DNA of 64,000 nucleotides from Ohtaekwangia sp. (GTDB lineage: Bacteria; Bacteroidota; Bacteroidia; Cytophagales; Cyclobacteriaceae): contig JAJNPV010000037.1 of assembly GCA_021155195.1 (NCBI GenBank), positions 558,001 through 622,000 of the forward strand, written 5' to 3'. Positions 41,689-50,769 of the stretch are shown in pieces; position 1 is the stretch's first letter; the number at the start of each line of letters is the position of its first letter. Position numbers and translations under genes: made by a program. The notes beneath the pieces are model-generated. The model was given only the letters and a program-made list of their open reading frames with translations, had not been told where the DNA came from and did no database searches.

Positions 41689-44600
41689 ATGAAGAATTTT
41701 ACTACCCAACAAAGGCGTTTAATTGCTGCATTTTGGCATGTCGTTCTGATTGCATTCATAACAATAAATGTGCAGGCTCAGAACAAGATACAAGTATCAG
41801 GAAAAATTTCGATGGTTGATAATACAACCCTTCCTGGGGTTTCGATACTCATTAAAGGAACAACGGTGGGAACTGTTACCGATGCTGATGGCCGTTATTC
41901 TATTGAAGCTAATGCGAATGATTTCTTAATCTTTTCATTTATTGGAATGGAGACCACTGAAGTTGCAATCAACGGAAGGACCACTGTTGACTTTGTAATG
42001 AAGGAAGATGTGCAAACACTTTCTGAAGTAGTTGTGGTTGGTTATGGCACACAAAAGAAGAGTCATTTAACAGGATCGATATCGCAGGTTACCAATGAAA
42101 AGCTAGATCAAATGGCAGTTTCACGGGTTGATGATGCACTTATTGGGCAAGTATCAGGAGTTAACATTCAAGCAACTAGCGCAGAACCTGGTGCCGCACC
42201 TACTATAACGATAAGAGGTTTTGGATCTGTAAATGCAAGTACCGGACCTGCTGTTGTAATTGATGGTGTAGTTGTAAATCCTGAAATGCTTGGTACGCTT
42301 GATATGAATAGTGTTGCTTCTTTCGAAGTTTTGAAGGATGCTGCATCTGCCGCTATATACGGTAGTGAAGGATCCAACGGTGTGATCATTATTACTACTA
42401 AAGGCGGCAAGGAGGGTAAGACGAAATTCAGTTATGAAACTTACTTCGCCAGGAAAGAGGCATTTGGTAGCGATAGCTATAGAAAGAGTGTTGCTGATTG
42501 GGCTGCAATAGAGTTAGCCGAAACAGGAGTACTTTCTAATGAAACTCAATACGCCCAATTATTAGTTGAAACCACAGGTGTTGACAGAGATTGGCAAGAT
42601 GTATTTTTTGATGGAGGAAATGTTATAAGTCATTCTCTTTCTGCAAGAGGTGGAAGTGATAAAACAAAATTCAGCATGTCCTTAAGATATCTGCATGATG
42701 AAGGAGTTGTAATAACTGATGACTATAAACTATATAATACAAACGTAAAGGTAGATTCTAAATTATCTGACAAGATAAAATTTGGACTTAGTGTTACACC
42801 TTCCTATTCAGTGCGAAGAGCTTTGCCAACATCCATACACAATCCAATGAGGCAATCTCCATGGTTGCCTATATACCATACTCAAGAGACGATAGATCAA
42901 TTTGTAAATAAAACTGCGTATCCAAATCTTCAAGTAGGAGATTACTTCAGGGAAGATCATTTAAAAAATATAGATATAGATGGTGTTGGTGGATCCAGCA
43001 GGCCACGTACTACCGGAGATCAAAATCCATATGCTCAATTCGTTGAAAGAGAACATTATGAGTATAACACTAATTTGCTGGGCTCAACTTATTTGAGCTA
43101 CAAAATAATGGATGGGCTTACTGCCAAAACATCTTTTGGGTTTACGGTAGAGCAGCGTAAAAGAACAAGATATGATGGTATGTTACACCACATCAATCCA
43201 AGTAATGCTGGCTATAATTTACAAAATAGGTTTAACACCAGATTGATTTCAGACAATACGCTTGATTATACCAAAACAGTTGGGAATCACGAGTTCAGTG
43301 CATTGGCGGGTGTAACTATCCAAAAAAGAACTTCTGAAAATAGTTCGGTTTCAGGTATTGGATACTCCAATGATTTGCTTAAAAACTTACAAGGGGCAAC
43401 CTCCATTTCAGACTTTGAAGAGATCAATTTTGAAAGAAAAAAGATAGGTTATTTTGCCAGGGTTAATTACGCCTTCGCAGATAAATACTTGGTTAATGCA
43501 TCTTTTAGACGCGATGGTAGTTCGGTTTTCGGTATCGATTCAAAGTGGGGTAATTTCCCGGCTGTTTCTGTAGGATGGAATATTCACAATGAAAATTTCT
43601 TACCAGAAAACCAAATCTTAAGTTTATTAAAGTTAAGGGTTAGCTACGGACTTACTGGTAATGAGAATTTCAATGTAGGTAACGACATAATCAATGCTTA
43701 TCCTTATTTAGCATTATTAAGTACTGCCAATAACGTTACTCAGAACTCTGTAACTCCGGGTGTTGCACCCCTTAACATAGCAAACTCATTGTTGCAATGG
43801 GAAGGCTCAAAGGAATTCAATCCTGCAATTGATTTTGGTTTATTTGGTGACAGAATAACTGGGTCTTTAGATTATTATATAAGGACCAGTAATAAGTTAC
43901 TATTAGAAAATCCTGTTTCTTATGTAACCGGATTTTCTGACGGTATTGTGAATTTAGGAGAGGTAAAGAACAGCGGATTTGAGTTGGAATTGAGAACAGT
44001 AAATGTTCGTAGCGAGAAGTTTAGATGGAGTTCAAAAGTAATTGCATCTACAAACAAGAATGAATTACTAAGTTTTGGACAATCAGACGGTGCTTTATTA
44101 GAAGACTTATATGGTAGAAATTCACAATGGATAAATTCTATAGGTCATCCTATATCATCTTTCTACGGGTATGTGGCAGATACAGAATTACCCAAAACGT
44201 ATGTTAACACACCCTGGCACCCAATCAACGGTTCAACTCAAGATGTAATCGTTAAAGACTTAAATGGTGATGGCCTAATTACAAATGAAGACAAAACGAT
44301 TCTTGGAGATCCATATCCAAACCTGATATGGAGTTTTACCAATGAATTTCAATATGGCAATTTTGATTTTTCTTTTATGCTTCAGGGAAGTCAAGGAGCT
44401 GAGGTAAAAAATATAGGAGACGAATATTTCTTTAGCTGGTTCACCAACCCCACCCTTAATCCACAACAAGCAGTGGATGATGGAATTGTACCAAACACTT
44501 CATTCATTCAGGAGAAAGTACTAACAAATCTGGTTGTTCAACCGGCAGGCTATTTATCATTAAGGAATGTAAACGTGGGATACAATTTCTCAAAAAATCA

Positions 44601-44796
44601 ATTATCACGATTAGGTTTTATAGAAAGCTTAAGACTTTATGCTTCTGGTCAGAATTTGTTTTATAAAACTTCTGATGATTACCATGGGTTTAACCCCGAA
44701 TTTATTGATGATCCTAATCCCAGAGCATACGGGGCGCAAAGAGCAGGTACACCTTTATTCAGAACCATATCATTTGGCCTGAACGTTACTTTTTAA
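41689..44796 (+). CDS. SusC-type TonB-dependent transporter 2 (alginate operon)
   Basis: 1035 residues. Signal peptide (AFITINVQAQ), regulatory domain (SGKISMVDNTTLPGVSILIKG), TonB box TLSEVVVVGYGT, plug with DDALIGQVSGVNI and FEVLKDAASAAIYGSEGSNG, barrel ending FRTISFGLNVTF. First gene of the alginate operon, so it most likely imports alginate oligosaccharides released at the cell surface. Residues 1-125 closely match SusC 1, while plug and barrel are divergent, indicating different ligands. Confidence 0.95.
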   Translation: MKNFTTQQRRLIAAFWHVVLIAFITINVQAQNKIQVSGKISMVDNTTLPGVSILIKGTTVGTVTDADGRYSIEANANDFLIFSFIGMETTEVAINGRTTVDFVMKEDVQTLSEVVVVGYGTQKKSHLTGSISQVTNEKLDQMAVSRVDDALIGQVSGVNIQATSAEPGAAPTITIRGFGSVNASTGPAVVIDGVVVNPEMLGTLDMNSVASFEVLKDAASAAIYGSEGSNGVIIITTKGGKEGKTKFSYETYFARKEAFGSDSYRKSVADWAAIELAETGVLSNETQYAQLLVETTGVDRDWQDVFFDGGNVISHSLSARGGSDKTKFSMSLRYLHDEGVVITDDYKLYNTNVKVDSKLSDKIKFGLSVTPSYSVRRALPTSIHNPMRQSPWLPIYHTQETIDQFVNKTAYPNLQVGDYFREDHLKNIDIDGVGGSSRPRTTGDQNPYAQFVEREHYEYNTNLLGSTYLSYKIMDGLTAKTSFGFTVEQRKRTRYDGMLHHINPSNAGYNLQNRFNTRLISDNTLDYTKTVGNHEFSALAGVTIQKRTSENSSVSGIGYSNDLLKNLQGATSISDFEEINFERKKIGYFARVNYAFADKYLVNASFRRDGSSVFGIDSKWGNFPAVSVGWNIHNENFLPENQILSLLKLRVSYGLTGNENFNVGNDIINAYPYLALLSTANNVTQNSVTPGVAPLNIANSLLQWEGSKEFNPAIDFGLFGDRITGSLDYYIRTSNKLLLENPVSYVTGFSDGIVNLGEVKNSGFELELRTVNVRSEKFRWSSKVIASTNKNELLSFGQSDGALLEDLYGRNSQWINSIGHPISSFYGYVADTELPKTYVNTPWHPINGSTQDVIVKDLNGDGLITNEDKTILGDPYPNLIWSFTNEFQYGNFDFSFMLQGSQGAEVKNIGDEYFFSWFTNPTLNPQQAVDDGIVPNTSFIQEKVLTNLVVQPAGYLSLRNVNVGYNFSKNQLSRLGFIESLRLYASGQNLFYKTSDDYHGFNPEFIDDPNPRAYGAQRAGTPLFRTISFGLNVTF

Positions 44797-44806
44797 ATAA
44801 TTAAAA

Positions 44807-46270
44807 ATGCGAATTATGAAAAATGTGAAATACTTAATTCTCGCAGTTATCGGGGTAACTTTTCATTCCTGTGATACTGAGGAGTTCTTAAATCCATTGC
44901 CAGAAACCGCGATTGTTGTAGAGTCATACTTTAAAACGGATTCTGATGTATTGGCGGGTATCAGAGGTATCTATGATGCAGTACAAGGCGTTAATGAAAA
45001 TACAAATACTAGTATCATAACTTCCAATAGAGGAGTGCAATTTGAATATCTGTTAACGGAACATCGCACCGATAATACCCGAGGTGCTACCAACGAAGGT
45101 TCAAAAGCAGATTTTCACAGGTATTTGGTTGATGCCAACAATGTGCAGTCCGAAGACTATTACCAATCTATGTACGAGGTTATTTTTAGAGCGAATAATA
45201 TTTTGAATTTCATTGATGTCGCTAACGAAAGTAATCAGAGTAAGTATGCAGCTGAAGCAAAATTCATGAGAGCCTATGCCTATTTTAATCTGGTTAGATT
45301 GTTTGACGATGTGCCTTTGGTAACTTCAGTAGTAGGACCCTTAGATAATGAAGCACTTTTTACAAGAGTACCTGCTGAGCAAATTTATCAGCAAATAGCT
45401 TCAGATTTACAGGAGGCGATTGATAACTTAGACAATACGCAGAAAGCCAGAGCATCTAAAGCAGCTGCGCAAGCTCTTTTGGCAAAGGTTTATTTGACAC
45501 AAGATAGTCGTAACTATTCCGGTGCAGCTCAGTTATTGCAGGATATTATCAGCAGTGGCCAATTTAGTTTGCAACCTAATTTTAAAGATGTTTTTTATAA
45601 TGAATTGAATAGTGAAATAATTTTTGCCATTCAATATCAGGCAGGAAATACCTTGGAGAGTCAAAGCTTCTCATCTGAGTTTACATCCTTTGTTCGTGCG
45701 GGCAGAGAGGATGGTCTTAACATTGTTAATAATAATCTTATTGCCGATTTCGCAGCATACGGAGGAAATAGAACGGCCGTTTCTTATGTTACTTTCGGCA
45801 CTTCAAATGAAGTAGCAAAGTTTTTACCTGTAGGATCTAACGTTACTACTCTACCTCCAACATATGGTCCATACGCCCGTGATGCAGGTAATGATTGGAT
45901 TGTATTACGATATGCAGATGTATTGTTAATGCATGCAGAGGCAATCTTAGCGGGTTCACCATCAACTACGGATGGTGCTGCAATAGATTCTTATATGGAA
46001 GTGAGAAAAAGAGCAGGCTTTGATCCAGTAACAGATCGCCCTTCAACGTTAACCAAAGATGCGCTGCTCGTAGAAAGACGTGTGGAATTGGCTTTTGAGA
46101 ATCATCGCTTTTTTGATTTGGTAAGATTTGGAGTTGCAGATGCTGTTTTAAGTGCGCATGCAGCTGCTATGGGATATGGAAGCTATGATGCAAGAAAATT
46201 ATTACTTCCAATTCCTTCACGAGAAATTAACTTAAGTGCTGGGCGGTTAACACAAAACCCTGGTTATTAA
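44807..46270 (+). CDS. SusD/RagB-family surface lipoprotein 2 (alginate operon)
   Basis: 487 residues (or 484 from Met4 at 44816) with lipoprotein signal ending VTFHSC. SusD features: FRANNILNFIDVANESNQSKYAAEAKFMRAYAYFNLVRLFDDVPLV, seen near 120-165 in parts; NDWIVLRYADVLLMHAEAIL near 360; VERRVELAFENHRFFDLVRFG near 425; and the family end LTQNPGY. It starts ten bases after susC 2. Expected to bind alginate oligosaccharides on the cell surface. Confidence 0.94.
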   Translation: MRIMKNVKYLILAVIGVTFHSCDTEEFLNPLPETAIVVESYFKTDSDVLAGIRGIYDAVQGVNENTNTSIITSNRGVQFEYLLTEHRTDNTRGATNEGSKADFHRYLVDANNVQSEDYYQSMYEVIFRANNILNFIDVANESNQSKYAAEAKFMRAYAYFNLVRLFDDVPLVTSVVGPLDNEALFTRVPAEQIYQQIASDLQEAIDNLDNTQKARASKAAAQALLAKVYLTQDSRNYSGAAQLLQDIISSGQFSLQPNFKDVFYNELNSEIIFAIQYQAGNTLESQSFSSEFTSFVRAGREDGLNIVNNNLIADFAAYGGNRTAVSYVTFGTSNEVAKFLPVGSNVTTLPPTYGPYARDAGNDWIVLRYADVLLMHAEAILAGSPSTTDGAAIDSYMEVRKRAGFDPVTDRPSTLTKDALLVERRVELAFENHRFFDLVRFGVADAVLSAHAAAMGYGSYDARKLLLPIPSREINLSAGRLTQNPGY

Positions 46271-46284
46271 CTAAAATCTAAACC

Positions 46285-48219
46285 ATGAAAAATAATATTA
46301 ATTTTCTGCGAAGCGCCACAAAAGTATTCCTGAGCCTTGCAGTTGCATTACTTATAAATAGCTGCGAAAGTGCATTCAAGTTTGAATTGCCGGAAGCAAA
46401 CTCTAAAGTTGATACAGTTTTACCGGCCGCTAACTTTTCTTATGCTGCTAGCGGCAATGATTTTAAAACGATTAAATTCCAAAATCTTTCATTTGAAGCT
46501 ACTACATATCTATGGGATTTTGGTGGTGGAAATACATCAACTCAACTAGACCCTACTTTTACATTTGCAGATGGAGAAGGTACCTATCCGGTTACTTTAA
46601 CGGCTAGTGATGCACGAGGAGCTGCAAGTTCGAAAACCATAGAAGTTAAAGTTGTTAAAGGTCCATTTCGGCCTACTATTCTGGAACCAGGCTTTGAAGA
46701 TAACACACTACCTGATGGTTCAGGTGATGGACGCGATTCTTGGAGAGTGAGTTGGGCTACTATTTTTGGTATCTCTTCAAGCCCAGTAACTTTTGGATCG
46801 CAGGCAGGTAAACTTGAAATAAGTAGTGCTCGAGCAGGTTATCAGGAAATTACCGTGGAGCCAAATACGAATTACGACTTGGGGTTCTGGTACACGATGA
46901 CCAATACTGCGAGTGATCCCTGGGCAATTGTATCAATAGTTGGTGTAACAGAAAATGGTCCTATAGATAGTAAGCAAAAAGCTATTGATGGAACAATCGC
47001 TTCCATTACGGTAAACGACACGTCAGTTCCTGCAACGTACGTGAAAGAGAAATTATCATTCAACTCAGGAAATAATAACACCGTTGCAATTTATTTCTAC
47101 AATGATGCGAATGTGGAAGCGAGATTTGATGACTTTACTATTGAAATTGGCGCGCAAGGAGCAGTACCTCCATCGGCAAATTTTACTTTTGCACAAAGTG
47201 CAAGCAATTCGCTTGAGTACTCGTTTACTAATGCGTCAATTAATGCAACGACTTACGAATGGGATTTTGGAGATGGCAGCACATCTACAGATGAAAGCCC
47301 AATGCATGTTTATTCCTCATACGGTCTAAAAACAGTCAAGCTTACATCAAAAAATAGTGCTGGGTTAACCGCTAGTATTAGTAGGCCCATCGACATACAA
47401 GCACCCGTTACAGCAGATTTTACCTACATGACTGATGCGGGTAATTATAAAAAGTACTTCTTCACTGATGCGTCCGTGGGTGCGGTGAGTCTACTTTGGA
47501 ATTTTGGTGATGGATATTCTTCAAGTCTGTCGAGTCCAATGCACATATATGAAGCTGATGGAAGCTATACTGTAACGTTAACCGCTACCAGTGTATCAGG
47601 AAAAACAAGTATTAAAACTGAGAGCATTGCCGTATCTGCTGGCTTTCTCGCTGAGATTACGGATCCAGATGTTACCAGCACAACAGCCTGGAGAAATACA
47701 GCGCTGGAAGCCAGTGCTGACTTACTATATGGAGATGGAACATGGGTCGTACAAACCTCTTCTACATTTTACAGCGGGGGTGCCAACTCATTGGGTGCTA
47801 AATTGCCAACCTATGAGAGTGAGGGTTCTTATGGAGCAGGAGATGACACGCCTCTTAACAGACGAAGATGGATTTATCAGGCGATTAAGGTTAAAGCCAA
47901 TACAAATTATACCATATCATGGTTCATGAGAAATAAAGATGCTGGTGCTGGGGCTACCGTAACAGCTCAAATCCGCAATGCACCATTTGACGATGCATCA
48001 TTGATTGATAATCCAGGAGCAACACTCATCAAAAGCCAGATTTATAATGCGGCATCGGGTCATGATGTAATCACATTTGCGCCAGCATCGATTAGTTTCA
48101 ATTCAGGATCAAGTACAGAAATCGTACTGTTCATATTTAATGATTATACACTAAATGTAGAAAATGCGAATTCGGAATCTGAATCCTACTTAGACTTCTT
48201 CTCAATCGTTGAAAACTAA
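46285..48219 (+). CDS. PKD-domain surface glycan-binding lipoprotein
   Basis: 644 residues with lipoprotein signal (LAVALLINSC, Cys27). Three PKD domains: about 47-128 (YLWDFGGGNTS), 293-372 (YEWDFGDGSTSTDESP) and 375-455 (LLWNFGDGYSS). Between PKD 1 and 2, and after PKD 3, are two beta-rich segments of about 150-185 residues with jelly-roll CBM character (YQEITVEPNTNYDLGFWY and IYQAIKVKANTNYTISWFM are parallel motifs). In a SusE/F position, it is probably the alginate surface-binding protein. Its stop overlaps the next start (TAATG). Confidence 0.85.
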   Translation: MKNNINFLRSATKVFLSLAVALLINSCESAFKFELPEANSKVDTVLPAANFSYAASGNDFKTIKFQNLSFEATTYLWDFGGGNTSTQLDPTFTFADGEGTYPVTLTASDARGAASSKTIEVKVVKGPFRPTILEPGFEDNTLPDGSGDGRDSWRVSWATIFGISSSPVTFGSQAGKLEISSARAGYQEITVEPNTNYDLGFWYTMTNTASDPWAIVSIVGVTENGPIDSKQKAIDGTIASITVNDTSVPATYVKEKLSFNSGNNNTVAIYFYNDANVEARFDDFTIEIGAQGAVPPSANFTFAQSASNSLEYSFTNASINATTYEWDFGDGSTSTDESPMHVYSSYGLKTVKLTSKNSAGLTASISRPIDIQAPVTADFTYMTDAGNYKKYFFTDASVGAVSLLWNFGDGYSSSLSSPMHIYEADGSYTVTLTATSVSGKTSIKTESIAVSAGFLAEITDPDVTSTTAWRNTALEASADLLYGDGTWVVQTSSTFYSGGANSLGAKLPTYESEGSYGAGDDTPLNRRRWIYQAIKVKANTNYTISWFMRNKDAGAGATVTAQIRNAPFDDASLIDNPGATLIKSQIYNAASGHDVITFAPASISFNSGSSTEIVLFIFNDYTLNVENANSESESYLDFFSIVEN

Positions 48220-49160
48220 TGAAATTTTGGATTGAACATAACAGGAAAAGATACTCGAGCCTCGGCCCGGGTGTCTTCCTATTGTGCGCACTTTTCTGCT
48301 TTATACTTTTTCTTTCTGGTTGTGAGAGTGAACTTCCTGAGAAACCAAAAGGAGGGGCCAATACTCCTGATATTAAAAAACCAGTTGAAGGAGTTGATTA
48401 TTTTCTTCCTAAGATTGGCTTAAATAATTGGAAAGTAACACTGCCTATCGGAGCACCTACTGAGGTGTCTCCTCCGGCAATATTAGACTATGCGACTAAT
48501 GCCACGCTTAGACCTTTTATGTACAATGACTCTACGGATGGATCCATTGTTTTCTATACCTACCCAGCTTCCTCAACAGCAAATTCGTCATATAGCAGAA
48601 CGGAGTTGCGCGAGCAAATGGTGCCAAACAGTAATTCTGTAAACTGGACTTTTGAGAAAGGTGGTAAAATGAAAGGAACATTGTCGGTACCAGCAATTTC
48701 AAAAGATGCAGGAGGTAAGCCCCATCGAACTATTATTATGCAAATCCATGGACGCTTAACGGATGCTCAAAAAAATCTTATCGGACAGGGCGATAATAAC
48801 GCTCCTCCGGTTTTAAAAATTTATTGGGAAAATGGTTACGTCTTAGTAAAGACCAAAAAACTCAAAGACTTAAATGACTCCTACGAAGAGCTGCTGCAAA
48901 CAGATGCGTGGACAGATGATGCAGGACGAACGTTTACGAAGAAGGTGGGGACAGACAAGTTTACATTGGAGGTGATCGCATCGAGTGGTCGGCTGGAAGT
49001 AATATTGGATGATTCAGAATCCTTTGTATACAACGATATTCACATGCAGAAATGGGGAGTATTTGAAAATTATTTTAAGGCAGGAAACTACTTAAACACG
49101 CTGGACGCAGGAGCTTTTGCCAGAGTAAAATATTATAAACTAGAAGTAAGTCATGAGTAG
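48219..49160 (+). CDS. PL7 alginate lyase 1, lipoprotein
   Basis: 313 residues with lipoprotein signal (LFLSGC, Cys35), so probably surface-anchored. PL7 beta-jelly-roll with all three signature motifs: RTELREQ at 127-133, QIH at 175-177 and YFKAGNY at 285-291, containing the catalytic Arg, Gln, His and Tyr. QIH-type PL7 enzymes tend to prefer guluronate-containing linkages (family knowledge). It would cleave alginate endolytically into unsaturated oligosaccharides for SusCD. It overlaps its neighbours on both sides. Confidence 0.95.
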   Translation: MKFWIEHNRKRYSSLGPGVFLLCALFCFILFLSGCESELPEKPKGGANTPDIKKPVEGVDYFLPKIGLNNWKVTLPIGAPTEVSPPAILDYATNATLRPFMYNDSTDGSIVFYTYPASSTANSSYSRTELREQMVPNSNSVNWTFEKGGKMKGTLSVPAISKDAGGKPHRTIIMQIHGRLTDAQKNLIGQGDNNAPPVLKIYWENGYVLVKTKKLKDLNDSYEELLQTDAWTDDAGRTFTKKVGTDKFTLEVIASSGRLEVILDDSESFVYNDIHMQKWGVFENYFKAGNYLNTLDAGAFARVKYYKLEVSHE

Positions 49161-49962
49161 AGTTTGGATAAGTGCTGTATTACTTGTGGTATGTTCAGCG
49201 GCTGGTTATTCACAAGACATTGATCTTTCTCATTGGAAGATTACAATCCCGACTGGCAAACCAACAGAGATTGGCCCGCCAGAAATTTTGGAGTATGCAA
49301 CGAATGAAGAATTAAAGCCATTTTTCTATAAAGATTCCATTGATGGGGCACTGGTATTTTATGCATACCCTGCGGCCTCTACCCGTAATTCATCATATTC
49401 CAGAACGGAATTAAGAGAGCAAATGGAGCCGGGCAATAACTCAGCAAACTGGACTTTTGCACAAGGTGGTACAATGAAGGGCACCCTTTCTGTTCCTAAA
49501 ATATCAAGGAGTGCCAATGGTAATTACCATCGCGTTATTGTTATGCAAATTCATGGTCGCTTAACCAATGCACAAAAGGAGTTGATAGGTGCAGATGATA
49601 ACAATGCCCCGCCCATGCTCAAAATTTATTGGGATGAGGGAAAAGTAAGAGTGAAAACCAAAGTACTTAAAAATAAAAATGCTACTGACACAGAGATCCT
49701 TCATGAAGATGCATGGACGGATGACACGGGTAGAAATTTTAAAGAGATTGTAGGCACGGGTAAGTTTACACTTGAAGTCAACGTGAGTGATGGGAAATTG
49801 CAGGTTACATTAAATGATAAAGAAACGTTTGTGTACGATAGTGCCGATATAAAGAGATGGGGAGTTTTAGAAAACTATTTTAAGGCTGGAAATTATTTCC
49901 AATCAAAAGACAGTGGTTCTTATGCTCTTGTAAAGTATTACACCTTAGAAGTCAAGCATTGA
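49153..49962 (+). CDS. PL7 alginate lyase 2, secreted
   Basis: 269 residues with signal peptidase I type signal (LVVCSAAGYSQD), so periplasmic or released. Motifs are intact: RTELREQM at 84-91, QIH at 132-134, YFKAGNY near 245. Closely related to lyase 1, from which it lacks the 45-residue lipoprotein leader and spacer. Likely arose by tandem duplication, giving a surface and a soluble version of the same activity. It overlaps the upstream gene by eight bases. Confidence 0.94.
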   Translation: MSRVWISAVLLVVCSAAGYSQDIDLSHWKITIPTGKPTEIGPPEILEYATNEELKPFFYKDSIDGALVFYAYPAASTRNSSYSRTELREQMEPGNNSANWTFAQGGTMKGTLSVPKISRSANGNYHRVIVMQIHGRLTNAQKELIGADDNNAPPMLKIYWDEGKVRVKTKVLKNKNATDTEILHEDAWTDDTGRNFKEIVGTGKFTLEVNVSDGKLQVTLNDKETFVYDSADIKRWGVLENYFKAGNYFQSKDSGSYALVKYYTLEVKH

Positions 49963-49968
49963 TTCGAG

Positions 49969-50769
49969 ATGAAGGCATTTAGCATAATTATTATTTTGTG
50001 TATAACCTCTACAAGCTTTGCTCAAAAGGCAGGCAACATAGACCTCACGCATTGGAAACTTGAATTACCATCGGGCTATACCGCTTCCGAGTGGAAACTT
50101 TCGAATTTTCAAGAAGACAGTTTTGCGGCTCCGTTCTTCTATTTGGATTCGCTAGATGGAGCTCTTGTGATGAAGGCATATCCAGTACCGGGCAATTCCA
50201 CATTGAAGTACACGAAGACAGCCTTAAGAGAGCAAATGGAGCCAGGAAGTAGTTCTAAAAACTGGACTCTTTCACAAGGGGCAACTTTAAAGGCAACGTT
50301 TCAGGTAACTGAAATTTCTAAAAAGGAAAAGAAATATCAACGAACCTTACTTTTTCAAATTCAGGGCACAACAAATAAAAGTCAAAACGAAGAGTTCGAT
50401 TTAGATAAAAATGTTTCGGTGCCGTTAATGTCAATCTTTTGGCAAGATGAACGAATTCGCATTGTTCGAAAGAAACTGAATGACCTGAGTCTACCGGCAA
50501 GCAAACTGATTAATAAAGATGTGTGGGAAGATGATCAAGGACTATACTTCAATAAGAAGGTAGGTTTTGAAAAAGCCACCATAGAGATAATCGTTTCGGA
50601 TGGAAAAATTGAAGTGCGCCTCAATGATGAAAAACCAATTATTTATCGTGATCAAAGCATAAAGAAATGGCCTTTTGAAAATTATTTTAATGCGGGCAAT
50701 TACCTGCAAACGAAGGATGCCGGATCTTTTTCGACCGTGAAATTTTATGCGCTGGAAGTAAACCACTAA
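49969..50769 (+). CDS. PL7-like protein 3 with altered active site
   Basis: 266 residues with signal peptide (IIIILCITSTSFAQ). Clearly the same fold (IDLTHWKLELPSG start, NYFNAGNYLQTKDAGSF end) but signature motifs have changed: KTALREQ (83-89) instead of RTELREQ, and QIQ (130-132) in place of QIH, replacing the catalytic His by Gln. The C-terminal YFxAGNY motif is kept. It may be inactive and serve as an alginate-binding protein, or have altered specificity. It is more divergent than copies 1 and 2 are from each other. Confidence 0.88.
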   Translation: MKAFSIIIILCITSTSFAQKAGNIDLTHWKLELPSGYTASEWKLSNFQEDSFAAPFFYLDSLDGALVMKAYPVPGNSTLKYTKTALREQMEPGSSSKNWTLSQGATLKATFQVTEISKKEKKYQRTLLFQIQGTTNKSQNEEFDLDKNVSVPLMSIFWQDERIRIVRKKLNDLSLPASKLINKDVWEDDQGLYFNKKVGFEKATIEIIVSDGKIEVRLNDEKPIIYRDQSIKKWPFENYFNAGNYLQTKDAGSFSTVKFYALEVNH

